Assembly (NCBI RefSeq): GCF_001044395.1
Contig: NZ_JANU01000009.1
Span: forward strand, 1-64,000
Reading direction: 5' to 3'
Length of the DNA: 64,000 nt
Origin: Caenimonas sp. SL110
GTDB taxonomy: Bacteria > Pseudomonadota > Gammaproteobacteria > Burkholderiales > Burkholderiaceae_C
In this document: positions 43,877-53,563 of the stretch, piece after piece
How the letters are laid out: each line of letters opens with the position of its first letter
Position numbering within the stretch: position 1 is the first letter of the stretch
Notes under the pieces: model-generated
The model's input: the letters and a program-made list of their open reading frames with translations, nothing else
The model's database searches: none
What the model was told of the DNA's origin: nothing
Translations under genes and position numbers: made by a program

Positions 43877-44881
43877 ATGGCCTCAATCCAACTCAACAAC
43901 GTCGTCAAGAAGTACGGCAAAGGCAAGGCCGAACTGCAGGTGATCCACGGCGTCAATGCCGACATCGCCGACCGCGAGTTCGTCGTCATCGTCGGACCGT
44001 CGGGCTGCGGCAAATCCACGCTGCTGCGCATGGTGGCAGGCCTGGAAGAAATCTCCGCCGGCGAAATTTCCATCGGTGGCCGCGTGGTGAACAAGCTCGA
44101 ACCTGCCGAGCGCGACATCGCCATGGTGTTCCAGAACTACGCGCTGTATCCGCACATGAGCGTGTTCGACAACATGGCCTATGGGCTCAAGATCAAGAAG
44201 ATGCCGATCGATGAGATCAAGGCGCGTGTCGACAAAGCCGCCGGCATTCTCGAACTCGGCCACCTGCTCGATCGCAAGCCGCGCCAGCTCTCGGGCGGCC
44301 AGCGCCAGCGCGTGGCAATGGGCCGCGCCATCGTGCGCCAGCCGCAGGTGTTTCTCTTTGACGAGCCGCTGTCCAACCTCGACGCCAAGCTGCGTGCCCA
44401 GACCCGCATCGAAATCCAGAAGCTGCACCGCGAACTGGGCATCACCTCGCTGTTCGTCACGCATGACCAGGTCGAGGCGATGACGCTTGCCCAGCGCATG
44501 ATCGTGATGAACGCAGGCAACATGGAGCAGTTCGGCACACCCGAAGAGGTCTATCACACGCCAGCGACCACATTCGTGGCGAGCTTCATCGGCTCGCCGC
44601 CGATGAACCTGCTCAAGAACGCGCCCGGCGGCAAGCCCGGCCTGATCATGGGCGTGCGCCCCGAGCACCTGCACATCGGCGCGACCGGCTGGGAAGCGCG
44701 TGTCGAGACGACCGAGCTGCTCGGCGCTGAACGGCTGATCTACGCACGCGTGGGTGACGAACAGATCATCGTGCGCAGCGAAGAACATGAAGTCACGCCC
44801 GCGCCTGATTCGATCATCCATGTGGCGCCGCGCGAAGACCGCGTGCACTGGTTCGACGCGGCGACCGGCAAGCGCCTGTAG
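43877..44881 (+). CDS. ugpC: Glycerol-3-phosphate ABC transporter ATPase UgpC
   Basis: A 334-residue ATPase of the MalK/UgpC type with Walker [10 protein letters not shown] (36-44), signature LSGGQRQR, Walker [12 protein letters not shown] and the switch histidine in VTHDQVEA. The C-terminal MalK-like regulatory domain (about 235-334, [12 protein letters not shown]) is present but short. The start is the ATG at 43877 ([14 protein letters not shown]); a longer frame from 43817 lies across the hairpin and is unlikely. ugpQ follows after four bases. Confidence 0.95.
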   Translation: MASIQLNNVVKKYGKGKAELQVIHGVNADIADREFVVIVGPSGCGKSTLLRMVAGLEEISAGEISIGGRVVNKLEPAERDIAMVFQNYALYPHMSVFDNMAYGLKIKKMPIDEIKARVDKAAGILELGHLLDRKPRQLSGGQRQRVAMGRAIVRQPQVFLFDEPLSNLDAKLRAQTRIEIQKLHRELGITSLFVTHDQVEAMTLAQRMIVMNAGNMEQFGTPEEVYHTPATTFVASFIGSPPMNLLKNAPGGKPGLIMGVRPEHLHIGATGWEARVETTELLGAERLIYARVGDEQIIVRSEEHEVTPAPDSIIHVAPREDRVHWFDAATGKRL

Positions 44882-44885
44882 CACC

Positions 44886-45620
44886 ATGACCGCCTGGCCC
44901 TATCCACGCTGGGTCGCCCATCGGGGCGCCGGCAAGCTCGCCCCCGAAAACACGCTGGCCGCGTTCCGGCTCGGCGCGCAGCACGGCTACCGGATGTTCG
45001 AGTGCGACGCCAAGCTGTCGTCCGATGGCGTGGTGTTTCTCATGCACGACGCGACGCTGGAGCGCACCACCAACGGCCAGGGGACCGGCGGCGATTTGCC
45101 ATGGCGAGCGCTTTCGCAGCTGGATGCAGGCAGCTGGCATTCGGCGCCGTACGCGGGTGAGCCGCTGCCCACGCTGGAGAGCGTGGCCCGGTACTGCCTT
45201 GCCAATGATTACTTCCTGAACATCGAGATCAAGCCCACGCCGGGTGTCGAGGAACACACAGGCGTCATCGTCGCGCAGGAAGCGAAGCGGCTGTGGGCCG
45301 GCGCTGCGGTCCCGCCCCTGCTCACGTCTTTCCAGCCCGATTCACTCAAGGGCGCAATGGCCACGGCCCCCGAACTGCCGCGCGGCCTGCTGCTGGACCA
45401 ATTGCACGAAGGCTGGCTGGAGATGGCGAAGTCGCTCGCCTGCCAGGCCATCGTCTGCAACCACAAGCTGTGGAACGAAGCCACCGTCGGGCAGGTGACG
45501 GATGCGGGCATGAAGTGCCTGACCTACACCGTGAACGACGAGACAACCGCGACGCGCCTGCTCGGCCTGGGCATCGCCGCTGTCATCACGGATCGCGTGG
45601 ACCTGTTCTCGCCCGCTTGA
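44886..45620 (+). CDS. ugpQ: Cytoplasmic glycerophosphodiester phosphodiesterase
   Basis: A 244-residue GDPD-family enzyme with AHRGAGKLAPENT at residues 11-23, the paired catalytic acids in FECDAKLSSDG, the second catalytic histidine in MHDATLERTT, and FLNIEIKP. No signal peptide is present, so it acts in the cytoplasm on glycerophosphodiesters brought in by UgpBAEC, releasing glycerol-3-phosphate and an alcohol. It is the last gene of the ugp operon. Confidence 0.95.
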   Translation: MTAWPYPRWVAHRGAGKLAPENTLAAFRLGAQHGYRMFECDAKLSSDGVVFLMHDATLERTTNGQGTGGDLPWRALSQLDAGSWHSAPYAGEPLPTLESVARYCLANDYFLNIEIKPTPGVEEHTGVIVAQEAKRLWAGAAVPPLLTSFQPDSLKGAMATAPELPRGLLLDQLHEGWLEMAKSLACQAIVCNHKLWNEATVGQVTDAGMKCLTYTVNDETTATRLLGLGIAAVITDRVDLFSPA

Positions 45621-45664
45621 AACCGCAGGCCCCTCGCAGGATTTCGGCCGCCCGTTGATTACGC

Positions 45665-45686
45665 TATAGTAAATGCATTACGCATT
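45665..45686 (+). promoter_or_regulatory. Promoter -10 with overlapping AATGC-N5-GCATT operator candidate
   Basis: TATAGT (45665-45670) is a good -10 element. Two bases after it the inverted repeat AATGC-ATTAC-GCATT (45672-45686) covers the expected transcription start, a classical repressor position. It precedes the VOC/flavin monooxygenase genes. No matching regulator gene is adjacent. Confidence 0.45.
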
Positions 45687-45705
45687 GTTGAATCAGAGGA
45701 CTCCT

Positions 45706-46320
45706 ATGGCCGCCGTGTTGAAACAAGGCGCCGCGCTCCCCGCGCCGGCCCCCATCCACCAGCTCCACCACTACGCATACCGCGCCAAAGACGCGGAGGA
45801 AACGCGCCATTTCTACGAGGACATCCTGGGCCTGCCGCTCTATCACATCATCCAGAGCGACCATGTGCCCAGCACCGGCGAGTACTGTCCGTACACGCAC
45901 TTCTTTTTCCGGCTGCAGGACGGCTCATTCATCGCATTCTTCGACCTGGGCAACGATGAGGCCGCACTGCCATCGCCCAACACGCCACTGTGGGTCAACC
46001 ACATCTCGTTTCGCGTGGATTCGCAGCAGGCGCTGCGCGACATGAAGGAGCGGTTGGAGGCACATGGCGTCGAGGTGCTGGGCATCACCGATCACCACAT
46101 CTTCCACAGCATCTATTTCTTCGACCCGAACGGCGTGCGGCTGGAGCTGACTGCCCAGCTGGCCGATGAGTTCCAGATGCTGCAGGAGAGCAAGACGGCG
46201 CATGCGCGCCTGGCCGAGTGGACGGCGCGCAAGGAGCAGTGGCGCGCCGAGCGGGCGGCAGGCAAGGCGACGGGGGCCTTGAAGCCCCAGCAGAATGACC
46301 GTCCGGAGTTCGGAACCTAA
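45706..46320 (+). CDS. VOC-family (glyoxalase/extradiol dioxygenase-type) protein
   Basis: A 204-residue vicinal-oxygen-chelate protein. Metal-ligand candidates are the histidine in IHQLHHYAYR (about residue 20), that in WVNHISF and the glutamate in VRLELT. This is one VOC unit plus a charged C-terminal tail rich in Ala/Arg/Lys. It may be an extradiol-type ring-cleavage enzyme or an isomerase; the flavin hydroxylase gene downstream favours action on an aromatic compound. The start at 45706 is supported by AGAGGA nine bases upstream. Confidence 0.85.
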   Translation: MAAVLKQGAALPAPAPIHQLHHYAYRAKDAEETRHFYEDILGLPLYHIIQSDHVPSTGEYCPYTHFFFRLQDGSFIAFFDLGNDEAALPSPNTPLWVNHISFRVDSQQALRDMKERLEAHGVEVLGITDHHIFHSIYFFDPNGVRLELTAQLADEFQMLQESKTAHARLAEWTARKEQWRAERAAGKATGALKPQQNDRPEFGT

Positions 46321-46321
46321 A

Positions 46322-46407
46322 TGTCATTGCGGTCTTGATCCGCAATCCATCGTCGATCAGGCACATGGCGCGAAAGACATGGATCCCGGGTCGAGCCCGG
46401 GATGACA
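46322..46407. repeat. REP-like inverted-repeat element, copy 4
   Basis: The left arm (46322-46349, TGTCATTGCGG...) and right arm (46380-46407, TGGATCCCGGG...) share outer ends with the other copies, while their inner parts are mismatched. It begins one base after the VOC stop codon and lies 37 bases before the monooxygenase start. Confidence 0.87.
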
Positions 46408-46443
46408 GCCCAAGAGAGCGTGCGATAAATAAACGGAGCGGCA

Positions 46444-48144
46444 ATGACAGGCAGCTACGCCCCAGCGGCATTGACCAACAGTTATGAGTTCGCGCAGGGC
46501 AAGGGCTATGTCCTGCCGGAGTACCCCTTCACGCCGCCTCCCGAAATCGCCAATGGCAGGACGAGCCACCACCCCATCGTGATCGTGGGCGGCGGCCTGG
46601 CGGGTCTGACGCTGGCCTGCTCGCTCGCGCACTATGGCGTGGCTTGCGTGTTGCTCGATGAAGACAACACGGTGGGCGTCAAGGGCGCGTCATCGCGCGG
46701 CATCTGCTACACGCAAAAGTCACTCGAAATCTTCCACCGGCTGGGCATCTACGAACGCATCGCGGCCAAGGGCATCCAGTGGAGTGTCGGTCGCACCTTT
46801 GCGGGCAACGACGAGGTCTATTCATTCGACCTGCGCCAGCAAGGCGGCTACAACCTGTCGAGCCAGCCGCCCTTCATCAACATCCAGCAGTTCTACATCG
46901 AGGCTTACCTGGTCGAGCGCATCCTCGGACTCGGCCATGCCGATATCCGCTGGTGCAATCGCGTCACCGGCTTCGAGCAGGACGATCAAGGCGCGACGCT
47001 GACCGTCACAACGCCTGCTGGTGACTACCGCCTGCGCGCCGACCACGTCATTGACGCCACCGGCTCCCACAGTCCGTTTCGAAAGTGGGCGGGCGCTTCG
47101 GTCACCGCGAAGAAGGGCGACGACCGCTGGTGCATCGCCGACGTGCGGTTCAGCAAGCGGCCACCGGTGGAGCGGCACACCTGGATCGAAGCGCCCTTCA
47201 ATGAAAACCGCGCGGTCTGGCAGCACCTGATGGGCGATGAGGTCTGGCGCATCGACTACCAGATGGAGCCCAACGCAGACCCCGACCTGGTCAGCCGCGA
47301 AGACGTGGTGCGCGAGCGCCTGGCGCGGCAGTTCGGCGCGGATTGCGAAGTGGAAGTGGTGTGGGTCGGCCCCTACGCCTATCGCAGCGAGTGCATCGAC
47401 CGGATGCACTGCGGGCGCGTGTTTTTCATGGGCGACTCGGCCAAGGTGGTCAGCCCCTTCGGTGCGCGCGGTGGCAATACCGGCATCGCCGATGCCGACA
47501 ACCTGGCGTGGAAGCTGGCCGCTGTTACCCAGGGCAGGGCAACACCTGCATTGCTCGACTCGTACCACGACGAGCGCCATGAAGCGGCGCAGCAAAACGT
47601 GATGGTCACGAACCGCACATCGCGCTTCCTGCGACCCGCGCCGGGTATCGAAAAACTGTTTCGCGATGCCGCGCTCAGCCTGGCGCGGCAACACGTTTTC
47701 GCGCGGCAATTCGTCAACACCGGCCGCATGGCGATTGCGAATCCGTACACGCGCTCAGGAGCCTGTGGCCCCGGCGGTGGCGTGTCGGTGCAGAACGTGT
47801 CGCTCGCGTGGGCCGACGGCTCTGCGGGAACAATCAATGACCTCTTGCAGTGGGCCGATGGTCGCCTGTTGCTGCTTTATTTCGGGACTGCATCGCGCTT
47901 AGTGCTCGGCAAACTCAAAGCCCTTGCTGCATCGGCACCCGTGCGCTGCGTCCAGGTACTGGGTGCGAATGACCTGGCGGGCGCCATCGAGCACGTTCGC
48001 GATCCGAAAGGCCATGTCGCAGGCGCTTGCAACATGCAAGGTCCGGGCTGGGCGCTCATCCGACCCGACAGTTACCTCGCATCAACCGGCAAATCCATCG
48101 ACGGCTCGCTCGTCCAGGCCGTCGCGCGGACCCTGGGGGCTTAG
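46444..48144 (+). CDS. FAD-dependent aromatic hydroxylase-type monooxygenase
   Basis: A 566-residue class A flavoprotein monooxygenase. An N-terminal extension of about 40 residues precedes the dinucleotide fold (IVIVGGGLAGLTLACSLA). FMGDSAKVVSPFGARGGN (about 330) is the FAD-binding GD motif, and the C-terminal domain is thioredoxin-like as in phenol and 3-(3-hydroxyphenyl)propionate hydroxylases. It probably hydroxylates a phenolic ring with NAD(P)H and oxygen, feeding the VOC protein encoded upstream. The substrate is unknown. The next gene, DUF2783, starts 12 bases downstream and is a regular companion of this subgroup. Confidence 0.9.
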   Translation: MTGSYAPAALTNSYEFAQGKGYVLPEYPFTPPPEIANGRTSHHPIVIVGGGLAGLTLACSLAHYGVACVLLDEDNTVGVKGASSRGICYTQKSLEIFHRLGIYERIAAKGIQWSVGRTFAGNDEVYSFDLRQQGGYNLSSQPPFINIQQFYIEAYLVERILGLGHADIRWCNRVTGFEQDDQGATLTVTTPAGDYRLRADHVIDATGSHSPFRKWAGASVTAKKGDDRWCIADVRFSKRPPVERHTWIEAPFNENRAVWQHLMGDEVWRIDYQMEPNADPDLVSREDVVRERLARQFGADCEVEVVWVGPYAYRSECIDRMHCGRVFFMGDSAKVVSPFGARGGNTGIADADNLAWKLAAVTQGRATPALLDSYHDERHEAAQQNVMVTNRTSRFLRPAPGIEKLFRDAALSLARQHVFARQFVNTGRMAIANPYTRSGACGPGGGVSVQNVSLAWADGSAGTINDLLQWADGRLLLLYFGTASRLVLGKLKALAASAPVRCVQVLGANDLAGAIEHVRDPKGHVAGACNMQGPGWALIRPDSYLASTGKSIDGSLVQAVARTLGA

Positions 48145-48155
48145 TGGAACTCACC

Positions 48156-48347
48156 ATGAAAACCGAACTCAACCTGCCCGACGCCGACGCCTTCTACGAG
48201 CAATTGCTCGATGCGCACCAAGGCCTGTCGCCCGAACAATCGCAGTTACTCAATGCCCGGTTGATCTTGCTGCTGGCAAACCAGGTGGGCGAGCCGCAGG
48301 TGCTGGGTGACTGCATCGCCGCGGCGCGCAAGTTACCGGTTTTGTGA
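48156..48347 (+). CDS. DUF2783 small protein
   Basis: A 63-residue soluble protein (MKTELNLPDADAFYEQLLDA ...) with the DUF2783 pattern: an acidic helix, a QLLNARLILLLANQVG helix and a C-terminal GDCIAAAR segment. The family is known almost only from its place after FAD-dependent hydroxylases; it may be an assembly or regulatory partner. The start at 48156 has only a weak GTGGA ribosome site, and translation may be coupled to the monooxygenase gene. Confidence 0.82.
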   Translation: MKTELNLPDADAFYEQLLDAHQGLSPEQSQLLNARLILLLANQVGEPQVLGDCIAAARKLPVL

Positions 48348-48399
48348 GGACCTGAACGGCCCGTTGACACGAAGGCGCAGCATGAAGAGAACGCCGGTG

Positions 48400-50370
48400 T
48401 CATGTATAAAGCCGTAGCAGGAAACCCTGACTTCTTGCGAAGCTGAATTCCATCTTTCGGGCTGCGTCGACGCATCCGTCACGAAACTGCCACAAAAGCT
48501 GTTCCGAGCGATTGGCTTTGTTGAAAAGTTTTGAATTTTCAGACGCCTGACCGACGCCTTTCAGCGCGATAGCCGAAAGGGGATAGCGTGCCTCATGCAC
48601 CATCATGCTGAATGCGGCACTACTATGCGTGCCCCGCGCAAGCTCATCGTCGACCAGAAAGCGAACAAGTTCGCTTTCTCTCGTGGGCGTCGGTGCGCGT
48701 CCGTCATTCGGCGAACGCTCCGCCGGAGCTGCTTGCGATAACAGGAAAAGCTGCTTTTTCTGTGCAAGCAGCAACTGGCCCAGCACACGTGCGTGGACCA
48801 TCAATTCATCGGCTAATCCCAGCAGCCGCACAACTTCGGGGGATTGCGCCTTCGCGCCGGGCAACGTTGAAAATACCTCGCCCATGGCGACGTTCGGAGG
48901 AATGGTAGCGCTGAGGAATTGCTTCATGGCCGAGGCGGCGGACGGGTTTGACATCAATTCAGCGGCAAATGCTTCGTCGCGCTTCATCACCTCCTGTTTC
49001 TGGGCTGGTAACTCGCCCAGGAACTCGTCCACCTCATGGAAAAACGCTTGCCTGACAGCCTCAGAGTGCACGACAAGCTTCGCCTGCATTGCGGCCCAGG
49101 TCCGCTGAGGCACCGATAGCTTACGGTAATTGCTTGACTTCTCGATTGGCCCTCCTCCAGCCTTGAGCTCTTCCTGCACCGCCCGCAAGCCGCGATCTGC
49201 GAGCTCGATGCTCGCGGAATCCATCGCTTCTTCTATCTGCGCCATGGCTCTGCAAAAATTCAGATGCTCATTTTGCAAGGCTTGCGCCATCCTCTGCTTT
49301 CGAGCAATGCGCGAGGCCAGCGAGGCCTCTGGCTCGCCCACAACTGCACGCGCCGGGACCCCGACTTTGCACAAGGACGGGTGCAGCGCGAGTTTGCGGT
49401 GGAGCTGGGTTTGAGCCTTGTCTTCTGGCGTCAACCGGCAATATGCATCTCCAAGTCTTCTGACGTTGCGTTCGAGTTGGTCGAATCCTGGCCACCGCCC
49501 GATCTCTGAAACGCCTGGTTTTGCCGCACCGCCCTTTGCAAGGTGGCGCGCCACGAACTCCACAAGAGCATTCGCATCCCCTGGTCGGGTCGATTCCTGT
49601 TTTAGATATTTTTGAAGCGGGGTCAACTCGGGTTGGGCAGCCTGGGCAATTTGCGAAGGCGCTGGTTCTTGCAAGTCGGGCGCGGGAAGGTGCACCACCA
49701 ATGGTTGGACGTGAGGATCTGCTGGAGCAACTGCCTGCTGGCCACCGGCCGCGATGCCCGGCTTCTGATGCTCCGGACTTTTTTGATCCTGACGCTTGTG
49801 CTCGGGGCTCTTTTGCTCGGGCTGCCGGGCTCGCGCAACATCGTGCCGCAACGCGTGCCTCGCGTCCTGCACCTGCAGCATCAACCCCGAGGCGTTTCGC
49901 TCGTCGGCGGTGAGCTGGCCGAAGTCGCGAGCAAGTTGCTGGGTCGCTGCGTTCAACTGCGAGAATCCCACCCAGTCGGAAATGACGCGCCAGGCATCGT
50001 CGGTCAGGGGTAACAAGCGCTGCGCAAAATGGTTGACGATGAACCTGGCGAGCGCATCTGCTTCAGGTGTACGTGATTCCCAGGCCTGACGGACACGCTC
50101 TGCGGGTGACAGGCGCGGCTTTTGCGGCCTTTGCGCCTGCCGCGCCTTCTTGTCGCGCTTCCTTTGTGCGTTTGCGTCCGGCTCAAAATCGGGGCCGACT
50201 GGGGACTCATTCGCAAGCAGCTGGTGCAGTTCGAAATGGTCCTCTGCGCGGGGGGGCACAGGCTCTTCTACGGAAAATTCGGGTGCCGCTCCCGGCGGAG
50301 CAACTGCATGGTCCACCCGTGCGATCGGAGGATGCGTCTTTGGAATCAGGTTTGCCCGGGTCGCTTGCAT
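48400..50370 (-). CDS. Unrecognised 656-residue protein with internal domain duplication
   Basis: I recognise no family. GGAG lies eight bases before the ATG at 50370; the frame stays open to 50529 but that part looks non-coding. The protein is soluble with no signal peptide or membrane helix. A Pro/Glu-rich N-terminus (1-95) is followed by a first copy of a repeat (98-160) and a Lys/Gln/Pro linker with QKSPEH twice at 186-201. A second repeat copy (259-320) and a helical C-terminal half follow. The two copies share the pattern ES-x-P ... AL-x2-F[IV]-x2-H-x-A ... W-x-GF-x-QL ... LT. Base use is less G+C-rich than in the neighbours, so the gene may have arrived by transfer. It could be a secreted effector or a large regulatory protein; neither is shown. 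Confidence 0.75.
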   Translation of the reverse strand: MQATRANLIPKTHPPIARVDHAVAPPGAAPEFSVEEPVPPRAEDHFELHQLLANESPVGPDFEPDANAQRKRDKKARQAQRPQKPRLSPAERVRQAWESRTPEADALARFIVNHFAQRLLPLTDDAWRVISDWVGFSQLNAATQQLARDFGQLTADERNASGLMLQVQDARHALRHDVARARQPEQKSPEHKRQDQKSPEHQKPGIAAGGQQAVAPADPHVQPLVVHLPAPDLQEPAPSQIAQAAQPELTPLQKYLKQESTRPGDANALVEFVARHLAKGGAAKPGVSEIGRWPGFDQLERNVRRLGDAYCRLTPEDKAQTQLHRKLALHPSLCKVGVPARAVVGEPEASLASRIARKQRMAQALQNEHLNFCRAMAQIEEAMDSASIELADRGLRAVQEELKAGGGPIEKSSNYRKLSVPQRTWAAMQAKLVVHSEAVRQAFFHEVDEFLGELPAQKQEVMKRDEAFAAELMSNPSAASAMKQFLSATIPPNVAMGEVFSTLPGAKAQSPEVVRLLGLADELMVHARVLGQLLLAQKKQLFLLSQAAPAERSPNDGRAPTPTRESELVRFLVDDELARGTHSSAAFSMMVHEARYPLSAIALKGVGQASENSKLFNKANRSEQLLWQFRDGCVDAARKMEFSFARSQGFLLRLYT

Positions 50371-50543
50371 GTCGGTGCTCCAAAATTGTCTGGACGGATT
50401 CTGTCCATGGGTACAAACGGCGTGAAGCAACCAATGGTCTGCAGAAGCGCCGCCGAAGGCCTTGATCCGGGACCTACGTAAAATCGCAGGTCCATCCATT
50501 TCAATCGGGACAAGCTTCCAGCCATTCATTGGAATCTGACCCC

Positions 50544-50580
50544 AATTGATTTCTCAATTGATTTCCCCCCGAATTGATTT
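50544..50580. repeat. Three direct AATTGATTT repeats just upstream of valS
   Basis: Copies lie at 50544-50552, 50556-50564 and 50572-50580, the last two bases before the valS ATG. They follow GGAATCTGACCCC, a word often seen at the ends of small mobile repeats in betaproteobacteria. The A/T-rich triplet stands out from its surroundings, and no ribosome site is left for valS. Confidence 0.6.
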
Positions 50581-50582
50581 CC

Positions 50583-53417
50583 ATGAGCGATACGCGCCAG
50601 CAACCGGGGCTTGAAAGCCTCGCCAAATCCTTCGAACCCGCCCCCATCGAGGCCCGATGGGGTCCGCTGTGGGAAGAGCGCGGCTACGCCAGTGCCGGCT
50701 ACCGGGGAACGGGCATGCCCCAACAGGGCGCACCGGCGTTCTCGATCCAGCTGCCGCCGCCCAACGTCACCGGCACGCTGCACATGGGCCATGCGTTCAA
50801 CCAGACCATCATGGACAGCCTCACGCGGTACCACCGCATGCGCGGCTTCAACACGCTGTGGGTGCCGGGCACCGACCACGCAGGTATCGCCACGCAGATC
50901 GTGGTGGAGCGCCAGTTGCAGGAACAGAAGGTCTCGCGCCACGACCTGGGCCGCAAGAATTTCGTGGCCAAGGTGTGGGAGTGGAAAGAGAAATCCGGAA
51001 ACATCATCACCTCGCAGATGCGCCGCATGGGCGACAGCGTCGACTGGTCGCACGAATACTTCACGATGGACGACGACCTGTCGGAAACCGTCACCGACAC
51101 CTTCGTGCGCCTCTATGAACAGGGCCTGATCTATCGCGGCAAGCGGCTGGTCAACTGGGACCCGGAACTGAAAACCGCCGTGAGCGACCTCGAAGTGGAA
51201 AGCGAAGAAGAAGACGGCTTTCTCTGGCACATCCGCTATCCGCTGGTCGATGGCTCTGGCGACCTGACGGTTGCCACCACGCGGCCCGAGACCATGCTGG
51301 GCGACGTGGCCGTCATGGTCCACCCCGAAGACGAACGCTACAGGCACCTCATCGGCAAGATGGTGAAGCTGCCCCTGTGCGACCGCGAAATCCCCGTGAT
51401 CGCCGACGACTATGTGGACAAGGAATTCGGCACCGGCGTGGTGAAGGTCACGCCGGCACATGATGCCAACGACTACGCGGTCGGCCAGCGCCATCAGCTA
51501 CCGATGATCGGCGTGCTCACGCTCGACGCGAAGATCAACGACAACGCACCGGTGGCCTATCGCGGCATGGACCGTTTTGTTGCGCGCAAGCAGGTCGTCG
51601 CCGATCTCGATGCGCTGGGCCTGCTCGCCGAAAAGCGCAAGCACAAGCTCATGGTGCCGCGTTGCGCACGCACCGGGCAGATCGTCGAGCCCATGCTCAC
51701 CGATCAATGGTTCGTTGCCACCACCAAGGTCAGCGACAAGGACCCCACCGGCAAGTCGATCGCACAGAAGGCCATCGACGCGGTGCAGTCGGGCGAGGTC
51801 AAGTTCGTTCCCGAGAACTGGGTCAACACCTACAACCAGTGGATGAACAACATCCAGGACTGGTGCATCTCGCGCCAACTGTGGTGGGGTCACCAGATTC
51901 CGGCCTGGTACGACGACTCGGGCAATGTCTATGTGGCGCGCAGCGAGCAAGACGCGATGGCGCAGGCGGGCGGCAAGCCGCTTCGCCGCGACGAGGACGT
52001 GCTCGACACCTGGTATTCGTCGGCGCTGGTTCCGTTTTCCACGCTCGACCGTGGCCATGACAAGGCCGAAGGCGAGCGCGACTACGACCTGTACCTGCCC
52101 TCGACAGTGCTGGTGACGGGTTACGAAATCATCTTCTTCTGGGTCGCCCGGATGATCATGATGACCTCGCACTTCACAGGCCGCGTGCCGTTTCGCCATG
52201 TGTACATCCACGGGATGGTGCGCGACAGCGAAGGCAAGAAGATGAGCAAGTCCGAGGGCAACGTGGTTGACCCGGTGGACCTGATACAGGGCGCAGACCT
52301 CGAGACGCTGGTGCACAAGTCCACCGTCGGATTGCGCAAGCCCGAGACCGCGCCCAAGGTCGCCGCGCGGGTGAAGAAAGAATTCCCGGACGGCATGCCT
52401 GCCTACGGCGCCGATGCATTGCGCTTCACGATGGCCAGCTACGCGAGCCTGGGCCGCAACATCAACTTCGACACCAAGCGCTGCGAGGGCTATCGCAACT
52501 TCTGCAACAAGCTGTGGAACGCGACCCGCTTCACGCTGATGAACACCGAGGGTCATGACCTGACCGAAGCCGGTGCAACGCTCACGCAGGCCGACCGCTG
52601 GATCATCTCGCGCCTGCAACGCACCGAAGCCGACGTTGCCAAGGGCTTCGCGGACTATCGCCTGGACAACGTCGCGAGCACGGTTTACCAGTTCGTCTGG
52701 GACGAGTTCTGCGACTGGTATCTGGAGATCGCCAAGGTGCAGGTGCAGACCGGTGATGAGGCGCAGCAGCGCGGCACGCGTCGCACGCTGATCCGGGTGC
52801 TCGAAGCCATCTTGCGACTCGCGCATCCGCTGATCCCTTTCATCACCGAGGAGCTGTGGCAAAAGGTTGCGCCGGTTGCAGGCAAGACCGGCGACACCAT
52901 CAGCGTCGCGCCCTACCCCGAGACGAATCCCGCCAACATCGATGAGGCGGCCGAAGCGTATGTCGCCAAGCTCAAGGCTGTGGTCGACGCATCGCGCAAC
53001 CTGCGAGGCGAGATGAATGTGTCGCCCAGCACGCGCATGCCGGCCTATGTGCTTGGCGACGCGGAGTTCATTCGCGCGGCAGCACCGGTGTTGCAGTCGC
53101 TTGCCAAGCTGAGCGAAGTCAAGGTGTTCGACGACGAGGCTGCCTGGGCTGCAGCGGCGCAGGCATCGCCGGTTGCCATGGCAGGCGACGCGCGCCTGAG
53201 CCTGTTCATGGAGATCGATGTCGCAGCAGAAAAGATCCGCCTGGGCAAGGAAGAAGCGCGTCTCGCAGGTGAACTGGTGAAGGCATCTGCCAAGCTGGCG
53301 AACGAGGCATTCGTTGCCAAGGCACCCCCTGCCGTGATCGAGCAGGAACGCAAGCGAATCGCCGACTTCACGGCGACGCTCGCCAAGATCAGGGATCAGC
53401 TCAAGCGGCTGGGTTGA
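50583..53417 (+). CDS. valS: Valyl-tRNA synthetase
   Basis: A 944-residue class I synthetase of normal bacterial length. The HIGH-type motif is in [14 protein letters not shown] (about residues 57-70) and KKMSKSEGN at about 551-559. The editing domain lies between them, and a C-terminal coiled coil (about 870-944, lysine/glutamate rich) is typical of ValRS. It charges tRNA-Val. The start is the ATG at 50583; a TTG three codons upstream lies within the repeat. There is no Shine-Dalgarno sequence. Confidence 0.97.
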   Translation: MSDTRQQPGLESLAKSFEPAPIEARWGPLWEERGYASAGYRGTGMPQQGAPAFSIQLPPPNVTGTLHMGHAFNQTIMDSLTRYHRMRGFNTLWVPGTDHAGIATQIVVERQLQEQKVSRHDLGRKNFVAKVWEWKEKSGNIITSQMRRMGDSVDWSHEYFTMDDDLSETVTDTFVRLYEQGLIYRGKRLVNWDPELKTAVSDLEVESEEEDGFLWHIRYPLVDGSGDLTVATTRPETMLGDVAVMVHPEDERYRHLIGKMVKLPLCDREIPVIADDYVDKEFGTGVVKVTPAHDANDYAVGQRHQLPMIGVLTLDAKINDNAPVAYRGMDRFVARKQVVADLDALGLLAEKRKHKLMVPRCARTGQIVEPMLTDQWFVATTKVSDKDPTGKSIAQKAIDAVQSGEVKFVPENWVNTYNQWMNNIQDWCISRQLWWGHQIPAWYDDSGNVYVARSEQDAMAQAGGKPLRRDEDVLDTWYSSALVPFSTLDRGHDKAEGERDYDLYLPSTVLVTGYEIIFFWVARMIMMTSHFTGRVPFRHVYIHGMVRDSEGKKMSKSEGNVVDPVDLIQGADLETLVHKSTVGLRKPETAPKVAARVKKEFPDGMPAYGADALRFTMASYASLGRNINFDTKRCEGYRNFCNKLWNATRFTLMNTEGHDLTEAGATLTQADRWIISRLQRTEADVAKGFADYRLDNVASTVYQFVWDEFCDWYLEIAKVQVQTGDEAQQRGTRRTLIRVLEAILRLAHPLIPFITEELWQKVAPVAGKTGDTISVAPYPETNPANIDEAAEAYVAKLKAVVDASRNLRGEMNVSPSTRMPAYVLGDAEFIRAAAPVLQSLAKLSEVKVFDDEAAWAAAAQASPVAMAGDARLSLFMEIDVAAEKIRLGKEEARLAGELVKASAKLANEAFVAKAPPAVIEQERKRIADFTATLAKIRDQLKRLG

Positions 53418-53453
53418 ATGGCGCGGGTGAAAGTCAGCAGTCATGGAGCGGCC

Positions 53454-53538
53454 TGTCATGCCGGACTCGATCCGGCATCCACCGCGAAGCGGCTAAGGCC
53501 GTCGAAGACATGGATGCCGGATCGAGTCCGGCATGACA
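53454..53538. repeat. REP-like inverted-repeat element, copy 5 (perfect arms)
   Basis: The 28-base arms (53454-53481 and 53511-53538) are exact reverse complements around a 29-base loop, making this the best-preserved copy. The left arm starts TGTCATGCCGG and the right arm ends GGCATGACA. It lies between the convergent valS and hydroxyacid dehydrogenase genes, where it could also serve as a bidirectional transcription end. Confidence 0.92.
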
Positions 53539-53563
53539 GCCCTTTTGAATCCGCGCAGCGATC

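Noticed and set aside
50371-50529. N-terminal extension of the 656-residue orphan to 50529
   Set aside because: A good ribosome site precedes the ATG at 50370, and the upstream 53 codons lie in the leader next to the valS repeats and show no protein-like pattern.
51498-53459. A minus-strand open frame of about 650 codons opposite valS
   Set aside because: It is fully contained in the antisense of a certain synthetase gene, shows no domain, and lacks a start signal.
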